DNA of 64,000 nt from Methanolobus zinderi (lineage in GTDB: Archaea; Halobacteriota; Methanosarcinia; Methanosarcinales; Methanosarcinaceae): contig NZ_CP058215.1 of assembly GCF_013388255.1 (NCBI RefSeq), positions 1,736,001-1,800,000 of the forward strand, in the 5' to 3' direction. The notes beneath the pieces were generated by a model. The model was not told the DNA's origin and made no database searches. It saw only the letters and a list, made by a program, of their open reading frames with translations. Shown piece by piece: positions 45,226-55,279 of the stretch (its first letter is position 1; each line of letters starts with the position of its first letter). The position numbers were made by a program, and so were the translations under genes.

Positions 45226-46644
45226 TTACTGGAACTCATTGATCTTTAATTGCCTGCGGTTGCACATCTTCTCTCCCGGTATGTCCACAGGATAAGCTCC
45301 TGTCAGACAACCAAGACAGAGGTCATCCCTGTCAAGTCCTATGGATTCAACCAGGCCTTCAATGCTCAGATAACCAAGGGAATCGGCACTAATAACAGCT
45401 TCAACACCCTTAATAGTCTTGTGTGCGGCTATCAGCTCGTCCCTTGAGGCCATATCTATTCCCAGATAACACGGAGCAACTATAGGAGGACTGCCAATTC
45501 TGGCATGTACTTCCTTTGCGCCTGCTTTTCTGATCATGTCAATAATACGTCTTGAGGTAGTTCCCCTGACAACGCTGTCATCGATCAGGATTATACTCTT
45601 GCCTTTGATGTTCTCGTCAATTGTATTCATTTTAAGACGCACTGCAGTCTCACGCATGGCCTGCCCCGGTAAGATGAAAGTCCTGCCTATGTAACGGTTC
45701 TTCATGAGGCTTTCTTCATAATCGATGTCCGACTCACGGGCATATCCGATTGCAGAAGTGATCCCCGAGTCGGGAACCGGAGAGACCATATCAGCTTGTA
45801 CCGGATATTCTTTCGAAAGTATCTCACCTATCCGCTCCCGAACCTTATAAACAAGCTTACCATCGATTATTGAGTCCGGCCTTGCAAAGTAGACATATTC
45901 GAAAACACAATGTGCACAACATGGCTCATTGAAAAGCTGATGTGACTCTATCTCACCGTCACGGAAGATAACAAGCTCACCTGGCTTGACATCCCTGAGC
46001 AGTTCACCGTTCAGGGTATCAATTGCCACACTTTCCGAGGCTACAACATAGCCTGAATCTATGGTTCCTATACAGAGAGGTTTGAACCCGAAGGGGTCCC
46101 TTACGGCCATGAGTGTGTCGTCTATAAGAATGGCAAGTGAATAAGAACCGTTAAGCTGCTTCATTACATGCCTTATAGCATCTACCGGATCATACTTCAA
46201 AAGCTCCTTCACAAGAAGGTGTGCTATGACCTCGGTATCTGAACTTGCAACAAAAAGATGACCTTCTGATTCCAGTTTTTTCCGAAGCTCTGAACTGTTT
46301 ACAAGATTTCCATTGTGAGCTATGGCAACACTGCCACTTTTATATCTGACGATAAATGGCTGGCAATTCTCAAGTCTGGAGTCGCCTGACGTAGAATAGC
46401 GTACATGACCTACACCGACTTTGCCTTTGAGTTCGATCAGGTCATTTTTTTTAAAAACCTCAGGCACAAGTCCCATACCCTTAATGGTATTGGGCTCTTT
46501 GCCGTCGTGGACGGTTATTCCCGAGGATTCCTGCCCGCGATGCTGCAATGCATACAGGGCATAGTACATCTGAAGCGCGGCTGGTACGGGATGGCTTTCA
46601 TCACCGTGTTTCACCACACCCACAACACCACATTCTTCACGCAT
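45226..46644 (-). CDS. purF: amidophosphoribosyltransferase
   Basis: 472 residues. It makes 5-phosphoribosylamine from PRPP and glutamine, the first step of purine synthesis. The propeptide MREE is removed to expose Cys5 (MREECGVVGVV) as the N-terminal nucleophile. The PRPP-loop ILIDDSVVRGTTS (about 358-370) is intact. Cys in CCAHCVF, APCYLG and LCLGCLTG (near 237-243, about 396, about 448-452) match the ligands of the Fe-S cluster of B. subtilis-type PurF. It follows rpl37e and lsm on the same strand. Confidence 0.97.
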   Translation of the reverse strand: MREECGVVGVVKHGDESHPVPAALQMYYALYALQHRGQESSGITVHDGKEPNTIKGMGLVPEVFKKNDLIELKGKVGVGHVRYSTSGDSRLENCQPFIVRYKSGSVAIAHNGNLVNSSELRKKLESEGHLFVASSDTEVIAHLLVKELLKYDPVDAIRHVMKQLNGSYSLAILIDDTLMAVRDPFGFKPLCIGTIDSGYVVASESVAIDTLNGELLRDVKPGELVIFRDGEIESHQLFNEPCCAHCVFEYVYFARPDSIIDGKLVYKVRERIGEILSKEYPVQADMVSPVPDSGITSAIGYARESDIDYEESLMKNRYIGRTFILPGQAMRETAVRLKMNTIDENIKGKSIILIDDSVVRGTTSRRIIDMIRKAGAKEVHARIGSPPIVAPCYLGIDMASRDELIAAHKTIKGVEAVISADSLGYLSIEGLVESIGLDRDDLCLGCLTGAYPVDIPGEKMCNRRQLKINEFQ

Positions 46645-46677
46645 TTTGATCCCGGGCGTGTAAAAGAGAAGAGGCAG

Positions 46678-46848
46678 TTAGTATTTGCACTTTGCCTGCC
46701 ACTTGTAACTTCTCATGCGGGGTGTCTTCCCGAATCCGCAGGAAGTACACTGTTTTGTATGAATATTAAGTGAGACACTACCACAGCGCCTGCATGTTAC
46801 ATGCGTGCGCTTCTGTCTTTTACCCATTGAGGGAGTACCTTTTGACAT
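46678..46848 (-). CDS. rpl37e: ribosomal protein L37e
   Basis: A short gene read from ATG 46846-46848 to TAA 46678. It has 56 residues: basic N terminus [16 protein letters not shown], zinc ribbon CRRCG (19-23) and CTSCGFG (34-40), then [13 protein letters not shown]. This is the standard L37e. It lies between lsm and purF on the same strand, 92 bases from lsm, an arrangement common in euryarchaea. Confidence 0.97.
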   Translation of the reverse strand: MSKGTPSMGKRQKRTHVTCRRCGSVSLNIHTKQCTSCGFGKTPRMRSYKWQAKCKY

Positions 46849-46940
46849 TTATTATCACCTTTTGAATTGATTATAAGTTAGCTTGCATATCGGCTGGAAT
46901 GCCCTGATATGCTTATTAGTTTTTATAGGTTACGTTTGCT

Positions 46941-47207
<267 letters not shown>

Positions 47208-47409
47208 CTAATTTGTCTGCGTACATATACGTCTTGTGATGCTCCAATGGTGTGAATACAGTATATAAAACTATCGTAAAGAGGCATGCAGTAAAAGAAT
47301 CATCACATATTTACCTGCAAATACGACCAACTATTATTTAACTTACAATGCTTTAAGCCTGCACCAATATAAAGCAAAGTAAACAGCAAATCGACAGGGA
47401 GACATATGC

Positions 47410-48747
47410 ATGACCGGAACAACCATCGTAATGACAATAGCAGGATCGGATTCAGGAGGTGGCGCAGGCATAGAGGCAGATATCAAAACTATCTCGGCTC
47501 TTGGCCTGCACGGAGCATGTGCCATCACTTCAGTCACATCGCAAAACACGCAGGGAGTGCTGAGTGCCTTTGATCTGCCGGAAGAGGTGATCAGAAACCA
47601 GGTGGATGCCGTATGCACTGATATGGACGTCCGCTGGGCAAAATCAGGAATGCTTTCCTCCCCCGAGATCACATCGGCAGTTTCCGAAATGGTCAGCAAG
47701 TACGACCTGAAACTGGTAGTAGACCCCGTCATGGCCGCAGAGGCCGGAGGAGACCTGCTCAGAAAAGAAGCAATATTCACCCTGAAAGAGAAACTGCTGC
47801 CAGGTAGTTATGCTGTCACACCCAATATCAATGAAGCTGTAGCGTTATCAGGTATTAAGATCACAAACATCGAAGAAGCAAAGCAGGCTGCAAAGATCAT
47901 TGCCGAAACCGGAGTCAAAGCTGTTATAGTAACAGGCGGACATCTCGACGCCTCGGATATAATCTATGAAAGTGAGACCAAGAAGTTTACCGTGATTCCC
48001 GGAGAGTTTGTCAAAGGAGGGACACACGGCTCAGGCTGCACATATTCTTCCGCACTTACATGTTATCTTGCACAGGGGATGAGCCTGCCGGAGGCTGCAA
48101 AGGCTGCAAAGGACTTCGTCGTCAGGGCAATTCTTGGCAGCCGGAACGTGGGCAAGGGAGCAGGACCTGTGAATCCGCTTGCAGGGACACTGACAGATGC
48201 CGGGAAGTATGCAGTACTGGAAAATCTGAAAAACGCAGTCAGCAATATTACCGAATCCTCAAGTTTTGGAAAACTTATTCCGGAGGTCGGGGCAAACATT
48301 GCAATGGCATTACCGGATGCCGGGCAGACCTCCGATATTGCAGCGGTAACAGGAAGAATAGTCAGACTGAAAAGTGAGCCTGAAGTCGTCGGAGATATTG
48401 AATTCGGAGCAAGCAGCCATGTGGCCCGCATAATACTGGCAGCCATGAAATATGATTCACTTATAAGAGCCGCTGTGAACGTGAAGTATTCGGAAGATAT
48501 CGTAAAAATTTGCAGGAAAATGGACCTTGGAGTATCATCCTTTGACAGGGCCGATGAGCCTGAAAAGACCCATACTATGGACTGGGGCACATGCGATGCG
48601 ATTGAGCGATATGGATCCGTGCCGGACATAGTATATGATAAAGGCGGACCCGGCAAAGAGCCAATGATAAGGATCCTCGGAAAGGACGCGGAAGAAGTCG
48701 CCGGGATTGCCCTTGAAATATCCGAACGATATGCTGCCGGAATCTAA
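47410..48747 (+). CDS. thiDN: bifunctional HMP(-P) kinase / thiamine phosphate synthase (ThiDN)
   Basis: 445 residues. The N-terminal ThiD domain (1-255) has GSDSGGGAGIEADIKT (about 12-27) and GGTHGSGCTYSSA (about 203-215) for phosphorylating hydroxymethylpyrimidine. The C-terminal ThiN domain (about 270-445) condenses HMP-PP with the thiazole phosphate; GASSHVARIILAAMK (about 333-347) is a ThiN signature. With Thi4 (43986) most of the thiamine branch is in the window. Start ATG 47410; TATA-like strings at 47262-47272 and 47370-47377. Confidence 0.93.
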   Translation: MTGTTIVMTIAGSDSGGGAGIEADIKTISALGLHGACAITSVTSQNTQGVLSAFDLPEEVIRNQVDAVCTDMDVRWAKSGMLSSPEITSAVSEMVSKYDLKLVVDPVMAAEAGGDLLRKEAIFTLKEKLLPGSYAVTPNINEAVALSGIKITNIEEAKQAAKIIAETGVKAVIVTGGHLDASDIIYESETKKFTVIPGEFVKGGTHGSGCTYSSALTCYLAQGMSLPEAAKAAKDFVVRAILGSRNVGKGAGPVNPLAGTLTDAGKYAVLENLKNAVSNITESSSFGKLIPEVGANIAMALPDAGQTSDIAAVTGRIVRLKSEPEVVGDIEFGASSHVARIILAAMKYDSLIRAAVNVKYSEDIVKICRKMDLGVSSFDRADEPEKTHTMDWGTCDAIERYGSVPDIVYDKGGPGKEPMIRILGKDAEEVAGIALEISERYAAGI

Positions 48748-48815
48748 GTAGAATATCCCGGATGCCGGAAAAATTACTGATTCAAATTATCTGTTGCACT
48801 AAAGAGTGAAGAAAA

Positions 48816-50111
48816 ATGGAAAATAAGACATTCAAAGATCTCAGGATTTCAAAAGAGACACTAAGCAGTATAAGAGAAATGGGTTATCTGGAACCGACAG
48901 AAGTCCAGAGCAAGGTCATTCCGCAAATACTGGAAGGCAGAGATGTAATAGGCCAGGCAAAGACCGGCACCGGCAAGACGGCTGCCTTTGGAATACCACT
49001 CGCAGAGATGATCGACCAGGATAAGAGGGTCACACAGGCAATGGTGCTCTGCCCCACAAGAGAGCTGGCAAACCAGGTGGCAGACGAACTTGCATCGATT
49101 TCAAAGCACAGAAAAGGACTGAAAATCGCAGCCGTCTACGGAGGGCGTTCCATGGGTCAGCAGACACAGGACCTGGAAAACGGTGCTCAGATAGTTGTGG
49201 GCACCCCCGGAAGGATCATAGACCATATCGAACGCCAGAGTATCAACCTGGACGGCATCAAAACAATGATCCTTGATGAGGCCGATGAGATGCTCAAGAT
49301 GGGGTTCCGGGAATCCATAGAGGAAATACTTGAGCTCACACCGCAAAGAAGACAGACACTGCTCTTTTCAGCAACAATGCCAAAGCCCATACTTCGTATA
49401 ACCGATAAATACATGCAGAGCCCGGAACACGTGAAGATTACAGGGAAGGAGATGACAGTGCCTGAAGTGAAACAGTATTATTTTGAGATGAAGGAGCACA
49501 TGAAACTTGAAGCCCTGCATCGCCTGATAGAAATAGAGAACCTTCAGCTTGCCCTTGTATTCTGTAATACGATAAAACAGGTTGATAAGCTGTACATTAA
49601 ACTGAAATCCCGCGGACATTCAGTCGGAACCCTGCACGGCGATAAAAAGCAGAAGAAGCGTGAGAACACAGTTGACGACCTTCGCAATGAGAACATCAAC
49701 ATAATCATCGCAACGGACCTTGCAGCCAGGGGTCTTGATATCGATAATATCGAGGCGGTTGTGAACTACGACCTGCCACAGGAGATAGAGACCTATGTCC
49801 ACAGGATAGGCAGGACCGCAAGGGCCGGCAGGCCGGGGACTGCATATTCTTTTGTAACAAAGGACGAAATCGGAAAACTGACAGCCATTCAGAGACATAC
49901 TAAAACAAAGATCCTTCCAAGAGATATCCCCTCCAAAAAGGATGTCCGCAATGTAAAAGAAGAACAGATAGCGGATACAATCAGAGTGAGCATCAGGTCA
50001 GGAAACCTTGAAAGATACGACGAGTGGGTTGAAGAACTTGCACAGGAAGGACACAATTACAGGGACATTGCAGCAGCCCTTGCAAAGTTACTGATCAGGG
50101 AAGGAAAATAA
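48816..50111 (+). CDS. DEAD-box RNA helicase
   Basis: 431 residues. Motif I AKTGTGKTAAF (about 48-58), Ia PTRELA, motif II DEAD (about 152-155), motif III SAT, motif V TDLAARGLD and VI HRIGRTARAG are all intact. It unwinds RNA with ATP; a role in ribosome assembly, cold adaptation or mRNA decay is plausible but not provable here. It follows thiDN by 68 bases and precedes trmY by 23, so the run of RNA genes from here to 55074 may be partly co-transcribed. Confidence 0.94.
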   Translation: MENKTFKDLRISKETLSSIREMGYLEPTEVQSKVIPQILEGRDVIGQAKTGTGKTAAFGIPLAEMIDQDKRVTQAMVLCPTRELANQVADELASISKHRKGLKIAAVYGGRSMGQQTQDLENGAQIVVGTPGRIIDHIERQSINLDGIKTMILDEADEMLKMGFRESIEEILELTPQRRQTLLFSATMPKPILRITDKYMQSPEHVKITGKEMTVPEVKQYYFEMKEHMKLEALHRLIEIENLQLALVFCNTIKQVDKLYIKLKSRGHSVGTLHGDKKQKKRENTVDDLRNENINIIIATDLAARGLDIDNIEAVVNYDLPQEIETYVHRIGRTARAGRPGTAYSFVTKDEIGKLTAIQRHTKTKILPRDIPSKKDVRNVKEEQIADTIRVSIRSGNLERYDEWVEELAQEGHNYRDIAAALAKLLIREGK

Positions 50112-50134
50112 ACCCATATCCGGGAGCATATAAT

Positions 50135-50743
50135 ATGAAAGATTTTGTTATAATAGGCCACAAAGCACTTACTACCGGGGACTTTTCCCTTAATGACCTG
50201 CCTGGATCCGCAGGACGCATGGACATACTTTGCAGATGCATAAATTCTGCATTGTTCCTCTCACATGGAATGAGGAGAGACATCAACGTTCATCTGATCC
50301 TGCTGGGAGAACCCGATCCCGGTAAAATAGTTCGTTTCAACGGAGAAGAACTCAGGTACCTCAACCCTGACGAGAGAAGCAGCGGCTCACTGATAAAAAA
50401 AGCACTGGAGAAGGTTGCAACGGATTTCGAAACACGTTCCACCCCCGGAGTCCGGATCCGTCGTGGTGGGCTGGAAAAGCTCATGCAGGAATTTATTGAC
50501 GATAACAGGAATATATACTATCTTAGAGAGGACGGAGAAGACATCAGAGATGTGAATGATCTTGCAGATGATGCTGTTTTCGTGCTTGGGGACCATATGG
50601 GTGTTACAGAGGAAGAAGAAGATATAATAAACAAAGGTGCCAGTAAAACGTTATCTATCGGCCCCCTGTCACTTCATTCCGATCACTGTATAACAATCAT
50701 ACTGAACGACCTGGACCGGCTGGAACAACCCAAAAATGATTAA
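50135..50743 (+). CDS. trmY: tRNA pseudouridine(54) N1-methyltransferase TrmY
   Basis: 202 residues, a SPOUT-class methyltransferase. The start KDFVIIGHKALTTGDFSLND and the C-terminal LSIGPLSLHSDHCI block (knot region, about 174-187) are typical. It methylates the pseudouridine at tRNA position 54 to make m1-pseudouridine, the archaeal substitute for thymine-54. The enzyme that makes the pseudouridine, Pus10, is the next gene, 55 bases on. Confidence 0.95.
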   Translation: MKDFVIIGHKALTTGDFSLNDLPGSAGRMDILCRCINSALFLSHGMRRDINVHLILLGEPDPGKIVRFNGEELRYLNPDERSSGSLIKKALEKVATDFETRSTPGVRIRRGGLEKLMQEFIDDNRNIYYLREDGEDIRDVNDLADDAVFVLGDHMGVTEEEEDIINKGASKTLSIGPLSLHSDHCITIILNDLDRLEQPKND

Positions 50744-50798
50744 TTACAGGTCAACCATTTCGTGCCAATCATATAGATACTAGTAGATAAGTGATCAA

Positions 50799-52091
50799 AT
50801 GACCATACTTGAAACTGCTAAAAAGATAATAAATGAAGGGCCTATCTGTGATAACTGCATGGGAAGGCAGTTTGCCAAGTTGTCCACGGGTCTTACAAAT
50901 GTGGAAAGGGGGCAGGCTGTAAAGCTCTCCCTTGCCATGGAAGGAGACCTTCTCTTAAAGGAGAGCGGAGATGACAGCATCTTAAAAGAACTTGCTCCAA
51001 GCAGTGCTTTTGCAAGAAAGAGCCTTGGAATCAAGACAGATGATGAAAAATGCTGGGTATGCCTTGGCCTGTATGACAATCTTGATACCTGGGCAGACCG
51101 TGCGATCGAAGCTGTCGGCGATATCGAGTACTCCACATTTCTGGTAGGAACCAAGATTAGTGGCCTGCTTGCCGAGAACGAGGAAATACTCTGGAGCGAG
51201 TGCGGGATCACACATGCCGAGCAGTTCAAGACGGAACTGAACAGAGAGGTCGGAAAACTCATTGCTGCACGCACCGGTAAAGAAGTAGAGTTTGAAAGAC
51301 CTGATGTACTTTTTACACTTGATATCGCAAACGATAAGGTAGATCTTCAGATACGCTCGCTCTATATCCAGGGCAGGTACAGGAAACTTATCAGAGGGAT
51401 CCCGCAGACCAGATGGCCCTGCAAGGGCTGTGGCGGCAGAGGTTGTGAAAAATGTGATTTCACAGGCAAGCAGTATCCTGAGTCTGTGGATGAAATTATC
51501 CGCGTAGAAGTCGTTAGAACGTGCAAGTCCGAAGACACCACTTTCCACGGAGCCGGAAGAGAGGATATCGATGCACTGATGCTTGGCAGCGGCAGACCCT
51601 TTGTGGTTGAAGCCGTTGAACCGGCAATACGCTCTATCGATGTGGATGAGCTTGAAAAGAAAATCAATGCATTTGCCGGTGGCAAAGTGGAAGTAGAAGG
51701 ACTGAAGATCGTTGAGAAAGATGTGATCGAGACACTGAAAAGCTCTCAGGCGGATAAAGTTTATAAGCTAAAAGTTACATTCAATGAGCCTGTTTCCAGG
51801 GAAAAGCTTATATCTTCCATCAACAATCTGGTCGGAGCTGAGATATCACAGAGAACACCACAGCGTGTATCCCACAGAAGGGCTGATCTGGTCAGGAAAA
51901 GGCGTGTCCATGACATGCAACTGCTGGAATTTACAGATGAGTATGCTATTATACAGGTACACTGTGACGGCGGATTATATGTAAAGGAACTCACTTCCAG
52001 CGATGAGGGAAGAACGCAGCCAAGCCTTACAGGTGAACTTGGTGTCCAGGCAAAGGTCACCGAACTCGATGTCATAAACGTAGACATCTGA
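50799..52091 (+). CDS. pus10: tRNA pseudouridine synthase Pus10
   Basis: 430 residues. It converts U54 and U55 of tRNA to pseudouridine. N-terminal CDNC (about 17-20) and CWVC (about 85-88) are zinc ligands of the accessory THUMP-like domain; a second CKGC...CGGRGCEKC cluster lies near 206-218. The catalytic Asp sits in SHRRADLVRKRRV (about 361-373). Positioned directly after trmY, which modifies its product at position 54. Confidence 0.96.
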   Translation: MTILETAKKIINEGPICDNCMGRQFAKLSTGLTNVERGQAVKLSLAMEGDLLLKESGDDSILKELAPSSAFARKSLGIKTDDEKCWVCLGLYDNLDTWADRAIEAVGDIEYSTFLVGTKISGLLAENEEILWSECGITHAEQFKTELNREVGKLIAARTGKEVEFERPDVLFTLDIANDKVDLQIRSLYIQGRYRKLIRGIPQTRWPCKGCGGRGCEKCDFTGKQYPESVDEIIRVEVVRTCKSEDTTFHGAGREDIDALMLGSGRPFVVEAVEPAIRSIDVDELEKKINAFAGGKVEVEGLKIVEKDVIETLKSSQADKVYKLKVTFNEPVSREKLISSINNLVGAEISQRTPQRVSHRRADLVRKRRVHDMQLLEFTDEYAIIQVHCDGGLYVKELTSSDEGRTQPSLTGELGVQAKVTELDVINVDI

Positions 52092-52195
52092 AGACATCTG
52101 TCCATGACTGCTTTAGATAAGTCTTAAACTAACGAACTAATCATTAACTGAAAATAGAATTCAATAGAATCTTGTTGATCAACGGAGGAAAAATC

Positions 52196-52492
52196 ATGCC
52201 AACATCACACGGAGAGAAATGCTGTACACGTTATAAACTGAAGAAGAGCGTCAGGGAAAGAGGACTTTCACCTGTAAGCAAGGCAATCCAGGAGTTCGAT
52301 GAGGGACAGATGGTACATATTGACATCGACCCAAGCATCCAGAAGGGAATGCCACACGCCAGGTATCAGGGAAGGACCGGAAAGATCATCGGTCAGAGAG
52401 GACGTGCCTACCTGCTTCAGGTCAGGGACGGCAATGCTATGAAAGAGATCATCTCTCTTCCACAGCACCTGAAATTACAGAAACTGAACTAA
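52196..52492 (+). CDS. rpl21e: ribosomal protein L21e
   Basis: 98 residues from ATG 52196, behind an excellent GGAGGAAAAATC site; the frame open upstream to 52172 is leader. The core [20 protein letters not shown] (about 13-32) and [16 protein letters not shown] (about 62-77) match archaeal L21e, a large-subunit protein with no bacterial counterpart. The AT-rich gap 52092-52195 provides its own promoter. Confidence 0.97.
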   Translation: MPTSHGEKCCTRYKLKKSVRERGLSPVSKAIQEFDEGQMVHIDIDPSIQKGMPHARYQGRTGKIIGQRGRAYLLQVRDGNAMKEIISLPQHLKLQKLN

Positions 52493-52630
52493 AAGATCAT
52501 TTCAGACATTTGTCTGGAAACTTTTATAACGTTAGATATATCTCTATTGACAGCAATGGAGATAATATCTGGCATTTTTAATAATGTCAGTCGAGAGAAC
52601 ATGATATAATTTTGCAAAGAGTGTATATCA

Positions 52631-52984
52631 ATGATAGTTAAGCAAATTCTGAGCGAAGAGATGTTAACCCTTCCCGAAGTGAGGGGTGCTCTGCACGATA
52701 TTATGGAAGAGCGTTTGAATAACGAGGAAGAGCTGGGATATGAGCTACGTAAGGCCATAAATCACGCAGACATGTTCTCAAAGTCATCGCCGGAAAAATC
52801 AAGAGAACTTGTGAACAAGCTCCTTGAACTTGAAAAAATGAAACCTGAAATTGCTATTCGCATAGCAGACATCATGCCTCTGACAAGAGATGAGCTCAGG
52901 TCCCTCTATGCAAAAGAGAGATTCACTTTAGCAGACGAGGAACTGGACCAGATGCTTGAAATGGTCGAAGAGGCAATGGATTAG
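52631..52984 (+). CDS. rpoF: RNA polymerase subunit F (Rpb4-like)
   Basis: 117 residues. This is the stalk subunit that pairs with RpoE. The N-terminal VKQILSEEMLTLPEVRGAL and the HRDC-like C-terminal half (IADIMPLTRDELRSLYAKERFTL) are characteristic. rpl21e-rpoF-DUF655-ksgA is a conserved archaeal order, seen here too. Confidence 0.95.
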   Translation: MIVKQILSEEMLTLPEVRGALHDIMEERLNNEEELGYELRKAINHADMFSKSSPEKSRELVNKLLELEKMKPEIAIRIADIMPLTRDELRSLYAKERFTLADEELDQMLEMVEEAMD

Positions 52985-53058
52985 ATTTATATCATATCCA
53001 TCCTTTTTTAACAGCAAGAATAATTAACCATTAGCAGTGGGAACACCGGAGGGAATAT

Positions 53059-53652
53059 ATGCCAGCTAGGGGAAAGCCACCTGAAAAAGAAGAATTCGCA
53101 TGGGTACTGGATTACCTGCCGTATGGAAATTCGGATGATAGGCGGCCATCCTACCAGAAGAAACCTATTGTACAGGCGGTTGGTGAGAAGAACTTTGTTC
53201 TTATGGAACTTGTACCCAAAGAAGGCAAAATCCCTGACATCCAATCCCGCGTATATATTGGTGAAGGTGACAGGGACGAGATCGACCATGTGAAACACAG
53301 AACCACATACGATGATCTCAGCCATGGTGCCCAGATAGAACTTCCGTTCATTCTCGAGACAAATGTTACTCATGATGAACAGAGGTTTGTCAAGTTTTTC
53401 AATGACGCACATCCAATTACCAACAGGCTCCATATGCTTGAGCTGTTGCCCGGTATCGGGAAAAAACTGATGTGGGCCATAATAGATGAAAGGAAGAAAG
53501 GTCCGTTCAGCAGCCTTGAGGAACTACATGAAAGAGTGGGAGGAGTACATTCCCCACAGAAGGTTATAGCCAATCGTATAATCGATGAACTCAAGGATGA
53601 CAACATAAAGTACAGACTCTTCACTCTTCCGCCCAGACGTCCAAAGCATTAA
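53059..53652 (+). CDS. DUF655 protein (OB-like plus helix-hairpin-helix)
   Basis: 197 residues. The N-terminal half is a small beta domain (EFAWVLDYLPYG, about 12-23); the C-terminal half (about 120-180) has LELLPGIGKKLMWAIIDERK, a double helix-hairpin-helix that contacts nucleic acid. DUF655 is universal in euryarchaea beside rpoF and ksgA, implying a role in ribosome biogenesis or translation; no activity is proven. ATG 53059 follows GGAGGGAATAT, an ideal ribosome site. Confidence 0.88.
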   Translation: MPARGKPPEKEEFAWVLDYLPYGNSDDRRPSYQKKPIVQAVGEKNFVLMELVPKEGKIPDIQSRVYIGEGDRDEIDHVKHRTTYDDLSHGAQIELPFILETNVTHDEQRFVKFFNDAHPITNRLHMLELLPGIGKKLMWAIIDERKKGPFSSLEELHERVGGVHSPQKVIANRIIDELKDDNIKYRLFTLPPRRPKH

Positions 53653-53666
53653 AGGGTGTTAGTTCT

Positions 53667-54527
53667 TTGGTCAGGGACATTCTCAGGAAATATGGTATCC
53701 GGGGCGGAAACCATGATCAGCATTTTCTTGTGGATGAACGCATGCTCGACCGAATCGTCGATGCTGCGGACATCCGTCCTGATGAAACCATACTTGAGAT
53801 AGGAGCAGGGATAGGGAACCTCACAGAAAGGCTCATGGCAAAAGCAAGCAAAGTGATTGCCATCGAACGTGACCCTGCCCTTGTCAATGTCCTGATCAGC
53901 CGTTTCGGGGAAACTGATAAGCTAGAGATAATACATGCCGATGTACTTGATGTTGATTTCCCGGATTTTGACAAGGTCGTGGCGAACCTTCCTTACTCGA
54001 TCTCATCTGAGATCACTTTTAAACTCTTCAAATATGACTTTGACCTGGGAATACTGATGTACCAGCTCGAATTTGCAGAACGCATGGTAGCCAGGGAAAA
54101 CTCGAAGGATTACAGCCGGCTGTCGGTTAACACACACTATTTTGCCGATGCATCGATAATTATGAAAGTTCCGAGAGGAGCATTTTCACCACCACCTGAA
54201 GTGCTTTCTGCCGTCGTGAAAGTCGTACCCCGACCCGCACAATTTGAGGTGGCTGACGAAAAGTACTTCCTCGATTTTGTAACCGCAGTTTTTGGTCAGA
54301 GACGCAAGAAGATGAGAAATTCCATCCTCAAGAACAAGCAGCCTCTTGGTATCCCGGACATGAAAGAGTTCATAAGTGAGCTTCCACGGGAAATGCTGGA
54401 TAAACGACCCGAAAACCTTGAACCAGCAGAATTCGCATACCTTGCCAACCTGATGTACAGGCATAAAGAAGAGATACAGGCAAATGGTCACCATCAACTA
54501 CAAAAATGCAGCAATAAATCGGGCTGA
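53667..54527 (+). CDS. ksgA: 16S rRNA dimethyladenosine transferase (KsgA/Dim1)
   Basis: 286 residues from TTG 53667, behind GGGTG; this is the only start that keeps DILRKYGIRGG. The SAM pocket is EIGAGIGNLTERL (about 41-53), and the catalytic VANLPYSISSE (about 109-119) is the N6-adenine-methylase motif NLPY. It dimethylates two adjacent adenines at the 3' end of 16S rRNA. It ends inside the next methyltransferase (44-base overlap). Confidence 0.95.
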   Translation: MVRDILRKYGIRGGNHDQHFLVDERMLDRIVDAADIRPDETILEIGAGIGNLTERLMAKASKVIAIERDPALVNVLISRFGETDKLEIIHADVLDVDFPDFDKVVANLPYSISSEITFKLFKYDFDLGILMYQLEFAERMVARENSKDYSRLSVNTHYFADASIIMKVPRGAFSPPPEVLSAVVKVVPRPAQFEVADEKYFLDFVTAVFGQRRKKMRNSILKNKQPLGIPDMKEFISELPREMLDKRPENLEPAEFAYLANLMYRHKEEIQANGHHQLQKCSNKSG

Positions 54528-55074
54528 TAATGTATATGAGCCTGCAGAGGATTCTTTTCTACTTGCAGATGCTGCACTAGAGATATGTACTGACGGAATG
54601 CACATACTGGAAATTGGGACCGGTACAGGTTTTGTAGCTGCAGTATTGCAGGCTAACAAAGACATCCGGCTTGTGGCAACCGAAATAAATCCATATGCAG
54701 TCGAATGTGCAAGCTCCAACGGCGTATCGGTGATCAGAACAGACATGTTTGCCGGCATAAAAAAAAACAAGAGTTTTGATATAGTGATATTCAACCCCCC
54801 GTATCTGCCCACATCTGATGATGAAAAGGTTCCGGGATGGCTGAACTATGCCTTTGACGGAGGAAGAAACGGACGTGATGCGATCGTCGGTTTCATGAAA
54901 GAAGTTAGCAATTATCTTTCGGAAAATGGAATAATTCTACTTCTGATATCTTCACTGACAGGTATAGACGAAGTTAAAGAAATCATGCGTGAGCATGGCA
55001 TACAGTCCGGAATTATTGCACGTACAAAATGTTCTTTTGAAGAACTCGTGGTCATTGAAGGAAGAATTGTTTAA
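54484..55074 (+). CDS. HemK2/Mtq2-type class I methyltransferase
   Basis: 196 residues. SAM site LEIGTGTGFVAA (about 41-52), acidic motif ATEINPYAVE (about 64-73) and IFNPPYLP (about 97-104), the NPPY motif of Gln-N5 or N6-methylases. VYEPAEDSFLLADA (about 18-31) is typical of the HemK2/Mtq2 group that methylates the GGQ loop of class I release factors, so aRF1 is the likely substrate. Other options are an N6-adenine RNA methylase. It starts inside ksgA (44 bases), so is translated from the same mRNA. Confidence 0.88.
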   Translation: MVTINYKNAAINRADNVYEPAEDSFLLADAALEICTDGMHILEIGTGTGFVAAVLQANKDIRLVATEINPYAVECASSNGVSVIRTDMFAGIKKNKSFDIVIFNPPYLPTSDDEKVPGWLNYAFDGGRNGRDAIVGFMKEVSNYLSENGIILLLISSLTGIDEVKEIMREHGIQSGIIARTKCSFEELVVIEGRIV

Positions 55075-55279
55075 GTCTGAATCAGGACTTGAGTACAAGT
55101 CTCTATTAGAGGTATGCTGCAGCGGAATGATTTACTAATCAGGCTAAGGACATCTGTGTTCAAATATTAGTATGTAGATAAATTTAAATAGAATAAGAAT
55201 TCTCTCTATAAGTAACATTTGAACTTTTGTATTGTTCGTTAGATTCAGACATCTGAACAGCATCCCACGGCAAAGTTTA

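Noticed and set aside
47262-47409. TPP riboswitch upstream of thiDN
   Set aside because: No CTGAGA/ACCTGA core pattern was found in the leader.
53667-54527. KsgA with ATG start missing, suspected truncation
   Set aside because: TTG 53667 with GGGTG gives a complete N terminus, so the gene is full length.
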